Source: Corynebacterium pseudogenitalium (GTDB taxonomy: Bacteria > Actinomycetota > Actinomycetes > Mycobacteriales > Mycobacteriaceae). Taken from it: a stretch of DNA of 64,000 bases. Both the position numbers and the translations under genes were made by a program. The DNA is taken from NCBI RefSeq assembly GCF_024453815.1, contig NZ_CP072934.1:186001-250000 (forward strand), written 5' to 3'. Below, in pieces: positions 43,252 to 53,137 of the stretch; the stretch's first letter is position 1, and every line of letters begins with the position of its first letter. The notes under the pieces are model-generated. The model saw nothing but the letters and a program-made list of their open reading frames with translations. It ran no database searches and was not told the origin of the DNA.

Positions 43252-43381
43252 AATAGTTCCCCGAGATTCGCGGTCGCCGGAACTATTTTAGGCGACCATT
43301 CCGACGAACTGGGGAAACACCGCAGTTGAGCGCCGAAAACCGGGGCTGAGGCCAAAGTAGTTCCCGAGCCCGGGAACTATC
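43252..43381. repeat. Intergenic mosaic repeat, element E (AGTTCC arms)
   Basis: ATAGTTCCC (43253-43261) pairs with GGGAACTAT (43372-43380) as outer arms. TAGTTCC (43254-43260) also pairs with GGAACTA (43279-43285), and TAGTTCCCG-AGCC-CGGGAACTA forms a tight hairpin (43358-43379). The interior GGGGAAACACCG and, on the minus strand, GGTTTTCGG resemble blocks of copies A and C although the arms differ. The remainder of 43174-43497 contains no gene I can identify. Confidence 0.65.
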
Positions 43382-43497
43382 TCGGACGTGCACAGACAAT
43401 CGACCACGTGCGTATTGTCAGGCGTAGACCGAGCACAGACCGAGCAGATTACGGCGCAGAAAGGGGACTAGCGTGACGGATTGCTAGGGTGATCCAT

Positions 43498-44199
43498 GTG
43501 TTGCATGCATTTATTGATGAATCCGAGCACAAGGATAAATACTTCACCCTCACCGTCTTGATCGTGGAGGACGAAAACCTTTTACGCCTTGAGCAAGAAT
43601 TGGATGCCTTGCTTGCGGACTATGCCGAGACCACCGGCTGCGTCAATATCGATGCTGAGTTGCATGGATACGACATGATGCAGCAAAAACGAGATTGGGA
43701 TGGGGTTCCAATCAGAATCGCGAGATCGATTTATCTACGCGCTCTTGGGACAATAAACATGCTTGCATCTGCCATGTTCGTGGAGACCATTGACCGACAT
43801 GAGCAAGCAAAGAAATATCGAAATGCTTACAATCCACGAACGGTAGCAATCGGCTACATATTGGAGCGCGTGAATGAGTATGCCTCAAAAGGAAACGAGA
43901 TTGCGAAGTGTTACCTCGATGACCACTACACCGCTCCGGAAGGGCGTAAAGAATTCATCGAGTATAAAGCCAAGGGGACATTCGGCTACCGAAGCTCCAA
44001 ACTTGCCAATATAGAAGAAATGGAATTCTATGACTCACGGTCGGAGCGGGGGTTACAAGCCGCTGACCTCTGCTGTTATGTTTATCAGCGGCGTCTCAAC
44101 GTGAAAGTCGGTAACCCAAAAATGCTCGCAACCCAAGAAAAGATGTGGGGGGCGATTGAAAACATTGTTAAAAGCGGTAGGCAACGAATTTGGCCGTAG
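43498..44199 (+). CDS. DUF3800 domain-containing protein
   Basis: A 233-residue protein beginning with the DUF3800 hallmark AFIDESEHKDKYFTL and ending with GLQAADLCCYVYQRR, the conserved Asp pair that gives the family an RNase H-like/transposon-associated appearance. Function is unproven; DUF3800 genes are frequent in mobile and defence regions. Its sequence is A+T-richer than its neighbours and it follows a tRNA gene, suggesting horizontal acquisition. A TAGGGT box (43484-43489) lies 8 bases before GTG 43498; the in-frame GTG at 43489 overlaps that box and has no ribosome binding site. Confidence 0.85.
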   Translation: MLHAFIDESEHKDKYFTLTVLIVEDENLLRLEQELDALLADYAETTGCVNIDAELHGYDMMQQKRDWDGVPIRIARSIYLRALGTINMLASAMFVETIDRHEQAKKYRNAYNPRTVAIGYILERVNEYASKGNEIAKCYLDDHYTAPEGRKEFIEYKAKGTFGYRSSKLANIEEMEFYDSRSERGLQAADLCCYVYQRRLNVKVGNPKMLATQEKMWGAIENIVKSGRQRIWP

Positions 44200-44204
44200 A
44201 CGCA

Positions 44205-44231
44205 CAAAAACCCCGCACGGCGGGGTTTCTG
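44205..44231 (+). terminator. Terminator after the DUF3800 gene
   Basis: AAACCCCG-CACG-GCGGGGTTT-type stem with a short tail (about 44207-44229), just past the DUF3800 stop. Confidence 0.75.
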
Positions 44232-44348
44232 GCAATGTGGAGTTGCGCACGGCGCGCAATCTCTACAATCAAAATGCTAGCTAGTCGGTGATGGAAAAAC
44301 AAGATTCAGCGCGGTAAAAGCACGCAAGATGTAAAAAACTGCCGGGCG

Positions 44349-44513
44349 GTGTCTCGTAGAGCGGCGTTCAGCCTGCTAGCGCATTATGGGGTGGGGAGAT
44401 TCAGCGAGCAGACGCTGGGGTGGGCATGCCTGTCGGTTCAGGACGAAACGGAGATCAACAAATGGGCACGTCGAAAGGGATCGTACAGGTTCCATGGCGA
44501 GCTGTGGCAATGA
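44349..44513 (+). other. Weak 54-codon open frame in an otherwise empty 680-bp gap
   Basis: Between the DUF3800 terminator and the leader of the next gene only one frame looks protein-like: from GTG 44349, with GRFSEQTLGWACLSVQDE and a basic end (KWARRKGSYRFHGELW). There is no ribosome binding site or recognised family. It may be a gene remnant. I see no other gene in 44232-44686. Confidence 0.2.
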
Positions 44514-44686
44514 AGTAGCAGCTTCACGACGTCCCCGGTGAAAACTTAACTTCACTTATATTCATAAGGCGTAGGACGCAGGCAGCGCTTTCCGGTGTGT
44601 GGCAGGCCTCGCCCATGTATCGACGCCCTCTTCGCCTCACTCCCTGTTTTCATCACTACAGAGGCCGGTCCGGCAAGAAAATAAAC

Positions 44687-44735
44687 TCCCCCCGCCCGTA
44701 CGGAAAATGCGAATGCGCGGGGTGTTTTTCTGGTT
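44687..44735 (+). terminator. Terminator-like hairpin in the leader of the second YPDG/G5 gene
   Basis: CCCCCGC (from ~44689) can pair with GCGCGGGG before TTTTT (about 44731), with CCGTACGG in the loop. It implies a short plus-strand transcript ends here, or attenuation. Confidence 0.4.
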
Positions 44736-44773
44736 TCATGGGCGTTCGCGGTGGGGGTGCTGTGAATTCTATA

Positions 44774-44816
44774 TCGACATCCGTTATACCTATTCACTAG
44801 AATAGATAGCTATCTA
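44774..44816 (+). promoter_or_regulatory. Promoter with a 14-bp palindrome at the expected start site
   Basis: TCGACA (44774-44779), 18 bp, TAGAAT (44798-44803). The perfect palindrome TAGATAGCTATCTA spans 44803-44816, over the predicted transcription start, leaving a ~100-nt leader before ATG 44914. Confidence 0.45.
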
Positions 44817-45801
44817 CTGCTGGAAATACCATGTCAGTGGCACTTTTACACCAGATTCAGGAAGCTGGTTGTTTTTATCAGTTTCTTCTGAAGTAATTAT
44901 GAGGAGTAAATTAATGGCCGAATCATCTCGGCGTTTACGTAAGTCAACGTCTACTGGCATCGCGGCAACATCTGCGATTGCGCTCGCGCTTGGTGGCCTG
45001 AGCGTGGTCGGCCCGGGCCCGCTGGCACCGCACGCTGCTGCTGCTGAGTTCACCGGCGGCATCCGCGAAAAGTCCGGCGCGGTGGAGAAGGACAAGCAGA
45101 AGGCCTCCGACCTGCCAGCCGGTTCGTGTGTTGTCTCGGACACCACTCCGGAGGGCAGCCAGGCTGGTTTCAGCTGGAGCACTTTGGAACCAGGTGGCTT
45201 AAGCCCCGATAAGAAGCTCTGGGGTCTGAGCATGTCCTTTGATAACTCGAAGGACCGCACGTTTGCCGATTGGGTCTTTACCAATTCAGGGCAGCTTAGG
45301 AACTACCTCGGTGTGGGGCAGGTTCCCTCTATGAATGTGGGCCAGACCTTTATGGACAAGACAGTTACTGGCAAGGCCGACGAAAGCATCGGTATTACTC
45401 AGAGCGGTCCACAGATAAATCTAAACCTCACGGCGGACCTGACCGAGGAAAAGGTCCAGCAGTACGCAGATGCCTCCGCTGGCAACCCGGTGCGTTATGC
45501 CTGGCAGGGCAAGTACAAGCTAGACAATGCTAACGGGCCGAAGGCCACCCAAGGGAATAATGCTTCCTTCAGTGCCGTCGTGAACCCGTGGCCGAGCGAG
45601 AACATCGAATGTAACCCGATCACAGTCTCGTGGGAGGACTGGCAGAAGCACGTCATCGTCCCCGATGACGAAACCAAGGTCGGTAAGATCAACGTGCCTG
45701 CTGTGCAGAACGACGGCACGGACGACTCGATGTCCCGCATGGTCGTGGAGGCCTACGACGGCAACGGCAAGTTCATCGGCACCACGGACCCGGCAGCGTC
45801 C

Positions 45802-45808
45802 GGGGGGG
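45802..45808 (+). repeat. Homopolymeric G7 tract at the frameshift point
   Basis: Seven consecutive G between CAGCGTCC and AAGCAGCTC. G6 gives the in-frame product; G7 (this sequence) terminates eight codons later. Confidence 0.85.
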
Positions 45809-48119
45809 AAGCAGCTCCTGCGCGTCGATAAAGAGACCGGTGAAATCTTCTTCACCTGGCCTGAGTACCGTGGTACCGACCTGGCGACCGACAAGAACGT
45901 GAACTTCTCCGTTCTGGCGAAGCCACGTACCAAGGACCAGCTCCAGAAGGCTGGTAACCACAACAACGAATATGGCGAAAGCAAGACCTTTGACAGCTCC
46001 AACTCGCTGACACGCTACAACAAAGCGAACGTCATCGACTCGAAGGCGTTCTCCCTGGATGACACCGAGTATCACGACCCGAAGTATGACAAGACGGACG
46101 CTTCGATTATCTCGGGCGTCGATAGTGCAACGGGACCGATCGCTACCGAGCCGCAGAAGGTCACCTTCACCCAGGTCCCAGATCTGATCAAGGAGCTAGA
46201 GAAGAAGAAGGGCGAGAAGGGCTTCGAGGCCAAGGTCACCCTCGACGAGAAGTACGTCTACGAGGGCTGGACCGTCGAGAGGGACGAGGACTACAACGTC
46301 ACCGTCACTGCGCCGGAAGACCCGCGTCCGGGCACCTTCGCGCGCCCCGTCGTAACGGTGGAGTACTCCAATGGCTCCACAGACAAGATCGAGCTGTTCG
46401 TCGTTGTTGACCCGAACAACACCCAGGTCACCGACCTGGTGCGCCCTGGCCTAACGAAGGGCACGATTGGCGACGAACTGACCGCCCAGGTGGGCACGAA
46501 GTCCATCATGAAGGGCTACAAGCCGGTCCACCCTGCCAAGTTCGAGATCGACGAGTCCACTGTGCCAGAAGGCTGGACCGTCACCATCGATGAAACCGGC
46601 AAGGTTACCGCTAAGGCGGACGACACCGTGGCACCGGGCACCATCATTACTCCGAAGGTGAAGGCCACCTACCCGGACCAGACCACGGATGAGATCGAGA
46701 CCCAGTTCCAGGCGATCGTTGACATCAAGATCCCGACCTACGACACGGTGGCAAACAAGCCGAACGCGAAGGTCAGCCTGACTCCCAAGCTTCCTGAGCG
46801 TGGTTTGAGCGGCAACACGAGCGACGAGGCCCCGAAGCGCTACACCTTCGAGGGCGGTAAGACCGAGTACACCCACACGGATGACAGCGGCACGTGGACC
46901 GTCAAGATTGACGAGAACACCGGCAAGATCACCACGACGATTCCGAAGAACGCCCCTGAGGGCTACATCTTGAACGTGCCGGTGCTCGCCCACTACGACG
47001 AAAATACGGACAAGCCGCAGAAGGTAGAGGGCACTGTCGTTGTGCTGAAGAGCGACGTCGCTCCGGAATACAATGTGCAGGTCACCGGCCCGAACCAGGC
47101 TGTGGACCACCAGGTTAGTGGCGCTCCGAAGGACTCAAAGTACTCCTTTGGCGTAGATGGGGATGAGCCGATCCTGACCAAGAAAACCGAGGACGACTGG
47201 GAATACACCATCGATCCGGATACCGGTGTTGTCTCGGCAACCCCGCCGGCAACTGCGAAACCGGGCGACAAGAAGACTGTCACCGTTACCGTGGACATGC
47301 CGGATGGCTCGCGCTCCGAGGTTCCTGTCACCACCGTGGTGAAGCTGACCAATAGTTGGGAATCCGAGCCAATCATCCCGCCACAGACGGTTTACCCGGG
47401 TGATACGGCGACGTCACCACTGGCGATTGAGAAGCCGGAAGGCATCGACGTTGCGAAGGAAAACCCCTACGCCATCAAGCCCGCCAAGAACTTCACCCCG
47501 ACCGGTGAGAAGAACGAGTTCGGCAACCCGACCTACAAGGTGAGTACCCCCAACGGCGACTGGGTTGTCGGCCTGGATAAGGACGGCAACGTTGTGTCTA
47601 CTGCACCGGACACCGCAAAGCCGGGCGACAAGATCAACGTTCCTGTCACTGTGACTTACGAGGATGGCTCGAAAGACACCACTACCGCTGTGGTGACAGT
47701 CGAAGACTTCCCGGAGCGCCCGAAGCCGTTCGACGTCGAGTACAAGTACGACGACACCATCGCTGCCGGTACTTACAAGGTCGAAACCGAGGGCGTGCCG
47801 GGCACCGAAAAGATGGACAAGGACCGTAAATGGAACGAAACTAAGGCACCAGTCAACGAGGTCGTTGTCATCGGCACCAAGCCTGCCGAGGCCGCCAAGG
47901 ACATCACCTGGAAGGTCCCGATTCCGTACCCGACTGAGGTCCGTGAAAACCCAGAGCTGAAACCTGGTGAAACCCGGGTTGTTCAGGAAGGCAAGAACGG
48001 CAAAAAGACCTACACCGCCAAGTTCACCGCCAAGGGCTCCGAGGCGCAGGTCGCTGAGGAGGAGACCACCGAGGAGCCTGTCAAGCGGATTGTCGAATAT
48101 GGCCCGGGCCTTGCGCCGA

Positions 48120-49523
48120 GTGAGCTGGTGACCAAGACCGAGAAGCCGGTTCCGTTCAACACCAAGGTTGTCTTCGACGACACCTTGGAGGCTGGCAAGC
48201 AGGTTGTGGATCAGAAGGGCGAGCTTGGTACTGAGGTTGAGACTTCTACCCAGAAGATCGTGGACGGCAAGCCTTCCGGCGACCCGAGCGTAACCTCTGA
48301 GCGCACCAAGGAGCCGACCGAGCAGATCATCCGTGTTGGCACCAAGACCGCCGGCGAGACCACAAAGACCGTCGAGTCTGAGGTTCCGTTCGGTGTGAAG
48401 ATCGAGTTCGATCCGAACATACCTGCCGGAACGTCTGAGACTGTCACCGAGGGTAAGCCAGGTAAGAAGACCACCACGGTGACCCAGAAGGTCACCAACT
48501 CCCAGCCGGATGGCGAAGCCACCGTTGAGGAGAAGATCACCGAAGAGCCGGTTGATCAGGTGATCAAGGTCGGCACCAAGCCGTCAGAGGCGTCCGAAAA
48601 GGTCACCTGGACTGCGCAGGTTCCGTTCGGCGTTGAGACTCGTCCGAACCCGGAGTTGAAGCCGGGTGAGATCAAGGTTGTCCAGGAAGGTGTTCCGGGT
48701 GAGAAGACCTACACCGCTGACTTCACTGCCAAGGGCGACCAGGCTTCCGTGAAGCCTGAGGAGAAGCAGACCAAGGATCCGATTAACCAGATCATTGAGT
48801 ATGGTCCGGCGGCCGAGGACACCTCTGTGGTGACCAAGGTTGAGAAGCCTGTTCCGTTCGAGACCGAGATTGTCTTCGACAACACCCTTAAGGAGGGTGA
48901 GCAGGTCGTCGATGAGCAGGGCGAGCTTGGTACCGAGGTTGTGACCTCTACCCAGAAGATCGTCGATGGTAAGCCGTCCGGCGAGCCGACCGTGACCTCT
49001 GAGCAGACAAAGGCCCCGAAGAAGGCCAAGATCCGCGTTGGCACCAAGACCACCGGTGAGACCAAGAAGACCGTTGAGTCTGAGGTTCCTTTCGGTGTGA
49101 AGATTGAATTCGACCCGAACCTGCCTGCTGGTACCTCCGAGGTCGTCACCGAGGGCAAGCCGGGTAAGAAGACCACCACGGTGACCCAGAAGGTCACCAA
49201 CTCCCAGCCGGATGGCGAAGCCACCGTTGAGGAGAAGATCACCGAAGAGCCGGTTGATCAGGTGATCAAGGTCGGCACCAAGCCTTCGGAGACCTCCGAG
49301 AAGGTCGAGTGGAAGGCGCCGATTCCGTTCGAGGTTGAGACCCGTCCGAACCCGGAGCTGAAGCCGGGCGAGATCAAGGTCGTCCAGAAGGGCATCCCGG
49401 GTGAGAAGACCTACACCGCTGACTTCACCGCCAAGGGCGACCAGGCTTCCGTGAAGCCTGAAGAGAAGCAGACCAAGGATCCGGTAAACGAGATCATTGA
49501 ATACGGACCAGGCGAAGTGAAAA
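48120..49523 (+). repeat. 702-bp tandem duplication inside the G5 array
   Basis: Two consecutive units of 702 bp (234 codons, three G5 domains each) begin near VTKTEKPVPF and VTKVEKPVPF. A stretch of about 120 bp (48461-48583 versus 49163-49285) is identical. A partial third unit starts near 49530. Confidence 0.8.
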
Positions 49524-51145
49524 ACGGTGAAGTATCCAGCACCGTGAAGAAGCCGGTCCCGTTTGAGACTGAGATCGTGGAAGATGACTCGCTCGAAGCC
49601 GGTACCTATAAGGTGACACAGCAGGGCGAGCTTGGTGAGGACGTTGAAACCTCCACCCAGAAGATCGTCGATGGTAAGCCCTCCGGCGATCCAAAGGTGA
49701 CCACTGAGCGCACCAAGGATCCGGTCAAGCAGATCATCCGCGTTGGCACCAAGAAGCCTGCGACCCCGACGCCGCCGACCAGCGATCCGAAGGAAGTCGA
49801 GCTTCCGTACACCACGAAGATCATCTACGACAAGACGCTTGAGCCTGGTCAGGAAATCGTGGACCAGGAAGGCGCTAACGGCAAGGTTGAGGTGACCGTC
49901 GAAAAGGGCCAGCCTTCCGTGAAGGTCGTCAAGGAGCCAGTCGAGAAGATCATCCGTGTTGGCACCAAGCCACCTGCGGATATCGAGTGGAACGAGCGAA
50001 TCCCGTTCGAGGTGAAAGTCAAACTTGACCCAACCATCGAGGCTGGCAAGCACAAGGTCGAGCAGGAAGGCAAGCCAGGCCTGGTTCACCACAAGTCCGA
50101 CGGCACCGAAGAGACCGTCGTGGAGAAGCAGGATCACGTCATCCTCATCGGCACCAAGAAGCCGGGCAACGATCCGGAGAATCCGGAGCAGCCTGAGCAG
50201 CCGACGCCTGGTGGCGACCTGGAGATCAAGGTCCGCTACACCACCCGGATCGTCTACGACCCGAACCTGAAGCCAGGTGAGGAAGTCGAAGACGTTGCTG
50301 GTAAGGACGGCCGCTACACCATCAAGGTTGTCGACGGCAAGCCTGTCGCCGAGATGGTGGAGAAGCCAGTCGAGCGCGTGCTGCGTGTTGGTACCAAGCC
50401 ACCTGCAGGTGTCCGCTGGACCGAGGAGATTTCCTACGACTACGAGGTTGTCGAGGATTCCGAGCTCGAGGCTGGTAAGCACCAAGTTGTGCAGCCGGGC
50501 AAGCCCGGTCAGCGCATCCATAAGGAAGACGGCAGTGTCGTCGAGGTTGCTCCGCAGAAGCTGATCATCAAGGTCGGCACGAAGAAGAGCCCAACCGACC
50601 CGACCGATCCGTCGAAGCCAACCGAGCCTTCGACGCCTGCTGAGCCAGGCGCCAACGGTTCCTCGGAGAAGGCGAAGCGCTGTGCTGCGAACGCGTTCGC
50701 GGTCAACAGCCCGCTGCTGTGGCTGCTGCCAATCGGCCTCCTTGCTGGTATCGGCTACGGCGTGAACGAAGCGTTCGGTCCGCAGCTGCAGCAGGCTGGC
50801 GCTGAGCTGAACGCCCGCTTCCAGGAGTCCATGCCAAAGCGTGACTGGGGTCACGGTCAGCAGGGTCGCCGCCACGAAGACCCGGAGTGGGTCCGTGAGC
50901 TGCGCGCAAAGGCTGACTCTGTCAACCGCCAGTTCGCTGGCTACGGCGAGCAGCTCCGCCCGCTGGGCATCGCGCTTGGTGCGATTGCCGCGGTCAGCAT
51001 GCTGGGTGTCCTGATCGCCCAGGCGTGTGAGGAGGATGGGTTCAACAACGGCCTGACCATCCTCGGTTCGTCGAAGGGCGACACGCCTGCCGACAAGGCC
51101 AAGGCCGGTTCTTCTGAGCAGAAGTAAACCGCGCAGAGTCGAATG

Positions 51146-51177
51146 AAAGGCGCCACCCACACCGGGTGGCGCCTTTT
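51146..51177 (+). terminator. Terminator of the second YPDG/G5 gene
   Basis: AAAGGCGCCACCC (51146-51158) pairs perfectly with GGGTGGCGCCTTT (51164-51176) before a T. Confidence 0.9.
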
Positions 51178-51220
51178 GGCGTTCCGGAGCGGATAACACC
51201 TACTAGGAATTGCTCAACCT

Positions 51221-51617
51221 GTGACAGGCAAGGGCGAATCACAGAGTGCAGGGCGAAAGAAAGCGCCAGAGGTTCAGGAAGACCAAGACAAAAGGCTAGA
51301 GGCTGTCCGCAAAGACGAACCTAAGTCGGCGAGACCGCTCGAGACACTGCGAGCTGGTGTACAGAACCCATCCCAGAGTGAGCCAAAGCCCCGGAATTGG
51401 GGAGAACACCTGGATTGGAACAGGCACAAGTTTGCTCAATGGCTCGTTGTCGGCACGCTTGTTGCGATCCTAATCTTTCAGTCATCGAATACGCGTGGCC
51501 ACGTGAGGACCAGACGTTTGCCGGTACCATCGACGTCTTCCAGATCATTGCCACTACTGCACTGGGTATGTGTTTGGACGATCTGAGAGGAAGAACGATG
51601 GCGAAGGCACGCGCTAA
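51221..51617 (+). pseudogene. Decayed two-helix membrane protein gene
   Basis: Starting GTG 51221, frame 1 encodes a charged N-terminus and helix WLVVGTLVAILIFQ. Frame 2 continues SVIEYAWPREDQTF...VFQIIATTALG. Frame 3 then gives GYVFGRSERKNDGEGTR and a stop at 51617. Splicing these frames yields a plausible protein with a second helix ending in the common TTALGYVFGRS pattern of small phage-type membrane proteins. Two single-base losses explain it (one near 51475-51485, one at the GGG near 51564). It lies between the surface gene and rhuM. Family unknown. Confidence 0.6.
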
Positions 51618-51708
51618 CTGCCCTCCGACCCTGCGCCTCGGCTTTCGTTAATCACATGTGTCGGTACCATTGGCGGCTATTAATCCAGAGGAACCGCAAA
51701 GGAGCGTC

Positions 51709-52764
51709 ATGCCAGAGGAATACGAGATTGAGAAGTTTGAAGATTCGCTCGGAGAGTTCATCGTCTACCGCACAGAGGATGACGAAACGGAGGTGCATCT
51801 CAAGCTTCGTAACGGCTCTGTCTGGATGACCCAAGGGGAGATGGCCGAGCTGTTCGATATAGGGGTGGCCACCGTCAGCCGCCATCTCAAAACAATCTTT
51901 GAAGACGGGGAGCTCAAACGCCCGGCAACTGTTTCATATTATGAAAGAGTTGCCCTTGAGCGGGGAAGACAGGTCACTCGGAGATTGGAACACTACAACC
52001 TCGATGCCATCATGGCGGTCGGCTACAAGGTTCGTGGGCGGCGCGGGGCACAGTTCCGAAACTGGGCGACGGAGGTGCTTACAGAGTACTTAGTCAAGGG
52101 CTTCGCGATGAACGACGAAAAGCTCAAGGACCCTACTGGTGCCGACTACTTCGACGAACTGCTGGAGCGGATCCGCGACATCCGTGCCTCGGAGCGCCGC
52201 TTCTACCAACAGATCCTTGAAGTCGTGGCGACGGCAACGGATTACGACAAGGATAATTCGGCACAACGAAACCTCTTCGCTGCTCTGCAGAATAAGCTCC
52301 ACTTTGCGGTCGCAGGCCAAACGGCCGCGGAAATCCTCGAAACAAGGTGCGACCCAAGCCAGCCAAATATGGGGCTAACATCTTTTGCCGGTAAGAAGGT
52401 GCGCAAAAAGGACGTCACGATCGCAAAAAACCACCTCGAAGAGGGAGAAATGCGCACGCTGAACCGGCTCACCACAATGTACTTGGAGCATGCCCAGCTG
52501 CAGGCAGAGCGTCGTAAGGCGATGACATTCAAGGATTGGATCGAGCAGACGGACAAATTCATCCAGTTCAATGACTATCCGGTTCTCGAAAATTCAGGGC
52601 GAGTTACTACGGCAGCCGCCAAGCGCCACGCGGAAGAGCGGTACGAAATTTACGACCGGGCACGGAAAAAAGAACTCGAGGCCATCGAGCTACAGAAACA
52701 GATTGAAGACATGCAGCGCATCGAGAAGGAGATTCTGTCCAGCAAGCGACGCCTGGCGCGCTAA
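51709..52764 (+). CDS. rhuM: RhuM-family protein
   Basis: A 351-residue RhuM (PF13310) protein: N-terminal winged-helix-like part VWMTQGEMAELFDIGVATVS, ERGRQVTRRLEHYNLDAIMAVGYKVRG (conserved), and a long helical C-terminus rich in Glu/Lys. RhuM is named from Salmonella SPI-3; its biochemical role is not established, and homologues occur in islands and beside restriction or toxin genes. AAAGGAG precedes ATG 51709; GTG 51658 is an upstream alternative without a ribosome binding site. The gene lies between the end of the giant surface gene and a fossil of that same end, suggesting insertion. Confidence 0.88.
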   Translation: MPEEYEIEKFEDSLGEFIVYRTEDDETEVHLKLRNGSVWMTQGEMAELFDIGVATVSRHLKTIFEDGELKRPATVSYYERVALERGRQVTRRLEHYNLDAIMAVGYKVRGRRGAQFRNWATEVLTEYLVKGFAMNDEKLKDPTGADYFDELLERIRDIRASERRFYQQILEVVATATDYDKDNSAQRNLFAALQNKLHFAVAGQTAAEILETRCDPSQPNMGLTSFAGKKVRKKDVTIAKNHLEEGEMRTLNRLTTMYLEHAQLQAERRKAMTFKDWIEQTDKFIQFNDYPVLENSGRVTTAAAKRHAEERYEIYDRARKKELEAIELQKQIEDMQRIEKEILSSKRRLAR

Positions 52765-52929
52765 CCCACATCCGGCACGGCACGTATCCGACCACGCCGG
52801 ACACTACGAGCCTGCAGATGATCCGCGCGCGGCGCCGCGTCCGCGCCTGCGGCAATCGCCACGGTTACACCCATGTACTTCAACGCGCACGTGTCGATGC
52901 CACCGAGGCCAGCGTCCTCGCAGTCAACG

Positions 52930-52996
52930 GCTAGCTGCTGTCAACCGCCATTTCGCAGGCTACGGCGAGCAGTGGCGCCTTTTGACGTTCCGCGCA
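52930..52996 (+). pseudogene. Fossil of the surface-gene 3' end fused to its terminator arm
   Basis: 52930-52972 matches 50911-50952 of the second surface gene (encoding SVNRQFAGYGEQ) at most positions. It is followed directly by TGGCGCCTTTTGACGTTCCG, which matches the terminator and downstream bases at 51166-51187. A deletion joined the two. The rest of the 52765-53137 gap shows no gene. Confidence 0.7.
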
Positions 52997-53042
52997 CTTG
53001 GAGGGTTTGCTCAGCGTTCACCCAAAATTGCGCCAACCATAA

Positions 53043-53059
53043 CCGGAATGTTTCCGGAA
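53043..53059 (+). promoter_or_regulatory. Direct repeat CCGGAA spaced 11 bp, upstream of alkaline phosphatase
   Basis: CCGGAA at 53043-53048 and 53054-53059, one helical turn apart, within CCGGAATGTTTCCGGAA. Direct repeats at 11-bp spacing are typical of PhoB/PhoR-type response regulator sites; identity with a corynebacterial PhoR box is not shown. Confidence 0.3.
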
Positions 53060-53137
53060 ACTCACATTCCTTTCGCAGAATCGATACGTCGCCAACCCGG
53101 CGACTCGAACCAAGTATTGATTCTGTGAAGGATTCTC

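Larger units (their letters stand above)
44914..51127 (+). pseudogene. Giant secreted surface protein with YPDG and ~13 G5 domains, frameshifted at a G7 tract
   Basis: GAGGAG (44901-44906) precedes ATG 44914. The N-terminus has a signal peptide (GIAATSAIALALGGLSVVG) and the two-cysteine domain of its paralogue at 9875 (GSCVVSDT; ENIECNPITV). The frame is lost at seven G (45802-45808) and stops at 45831. One G fewer restores SGGKQLLRVDKETGEIFF and a frame open to 51127. That part has YPDG-like repeats (KATYPDQTTDE, VTYEDGSKDTT), then about 13 G5 domains (47700-50590) ending in RVGTK, KVGTK or EYGP. The anchor (RCAANAFAVNSPLLWLLPIG, VLIAQACEEDG) lacks LPXTG. The full product would be ~2070 residues. 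A phase-variable adhesin, a null allele and a sequencing error are all possible. Confidence 0.8.

Noticed and set aside
43058..44199. Integrative element with tRNA-Thr as attachment site
   Set aside because: Composition and DUF3800 suggest acquired DNA, but no integrase and no repeat of the tRNA 3' end were found downstream.
48584..51199. 871-codon minus-strand open frame
   Set aside because: Leu-rich shadow of the G5 repeat array; periodicity mirrors the plus-strand domains.
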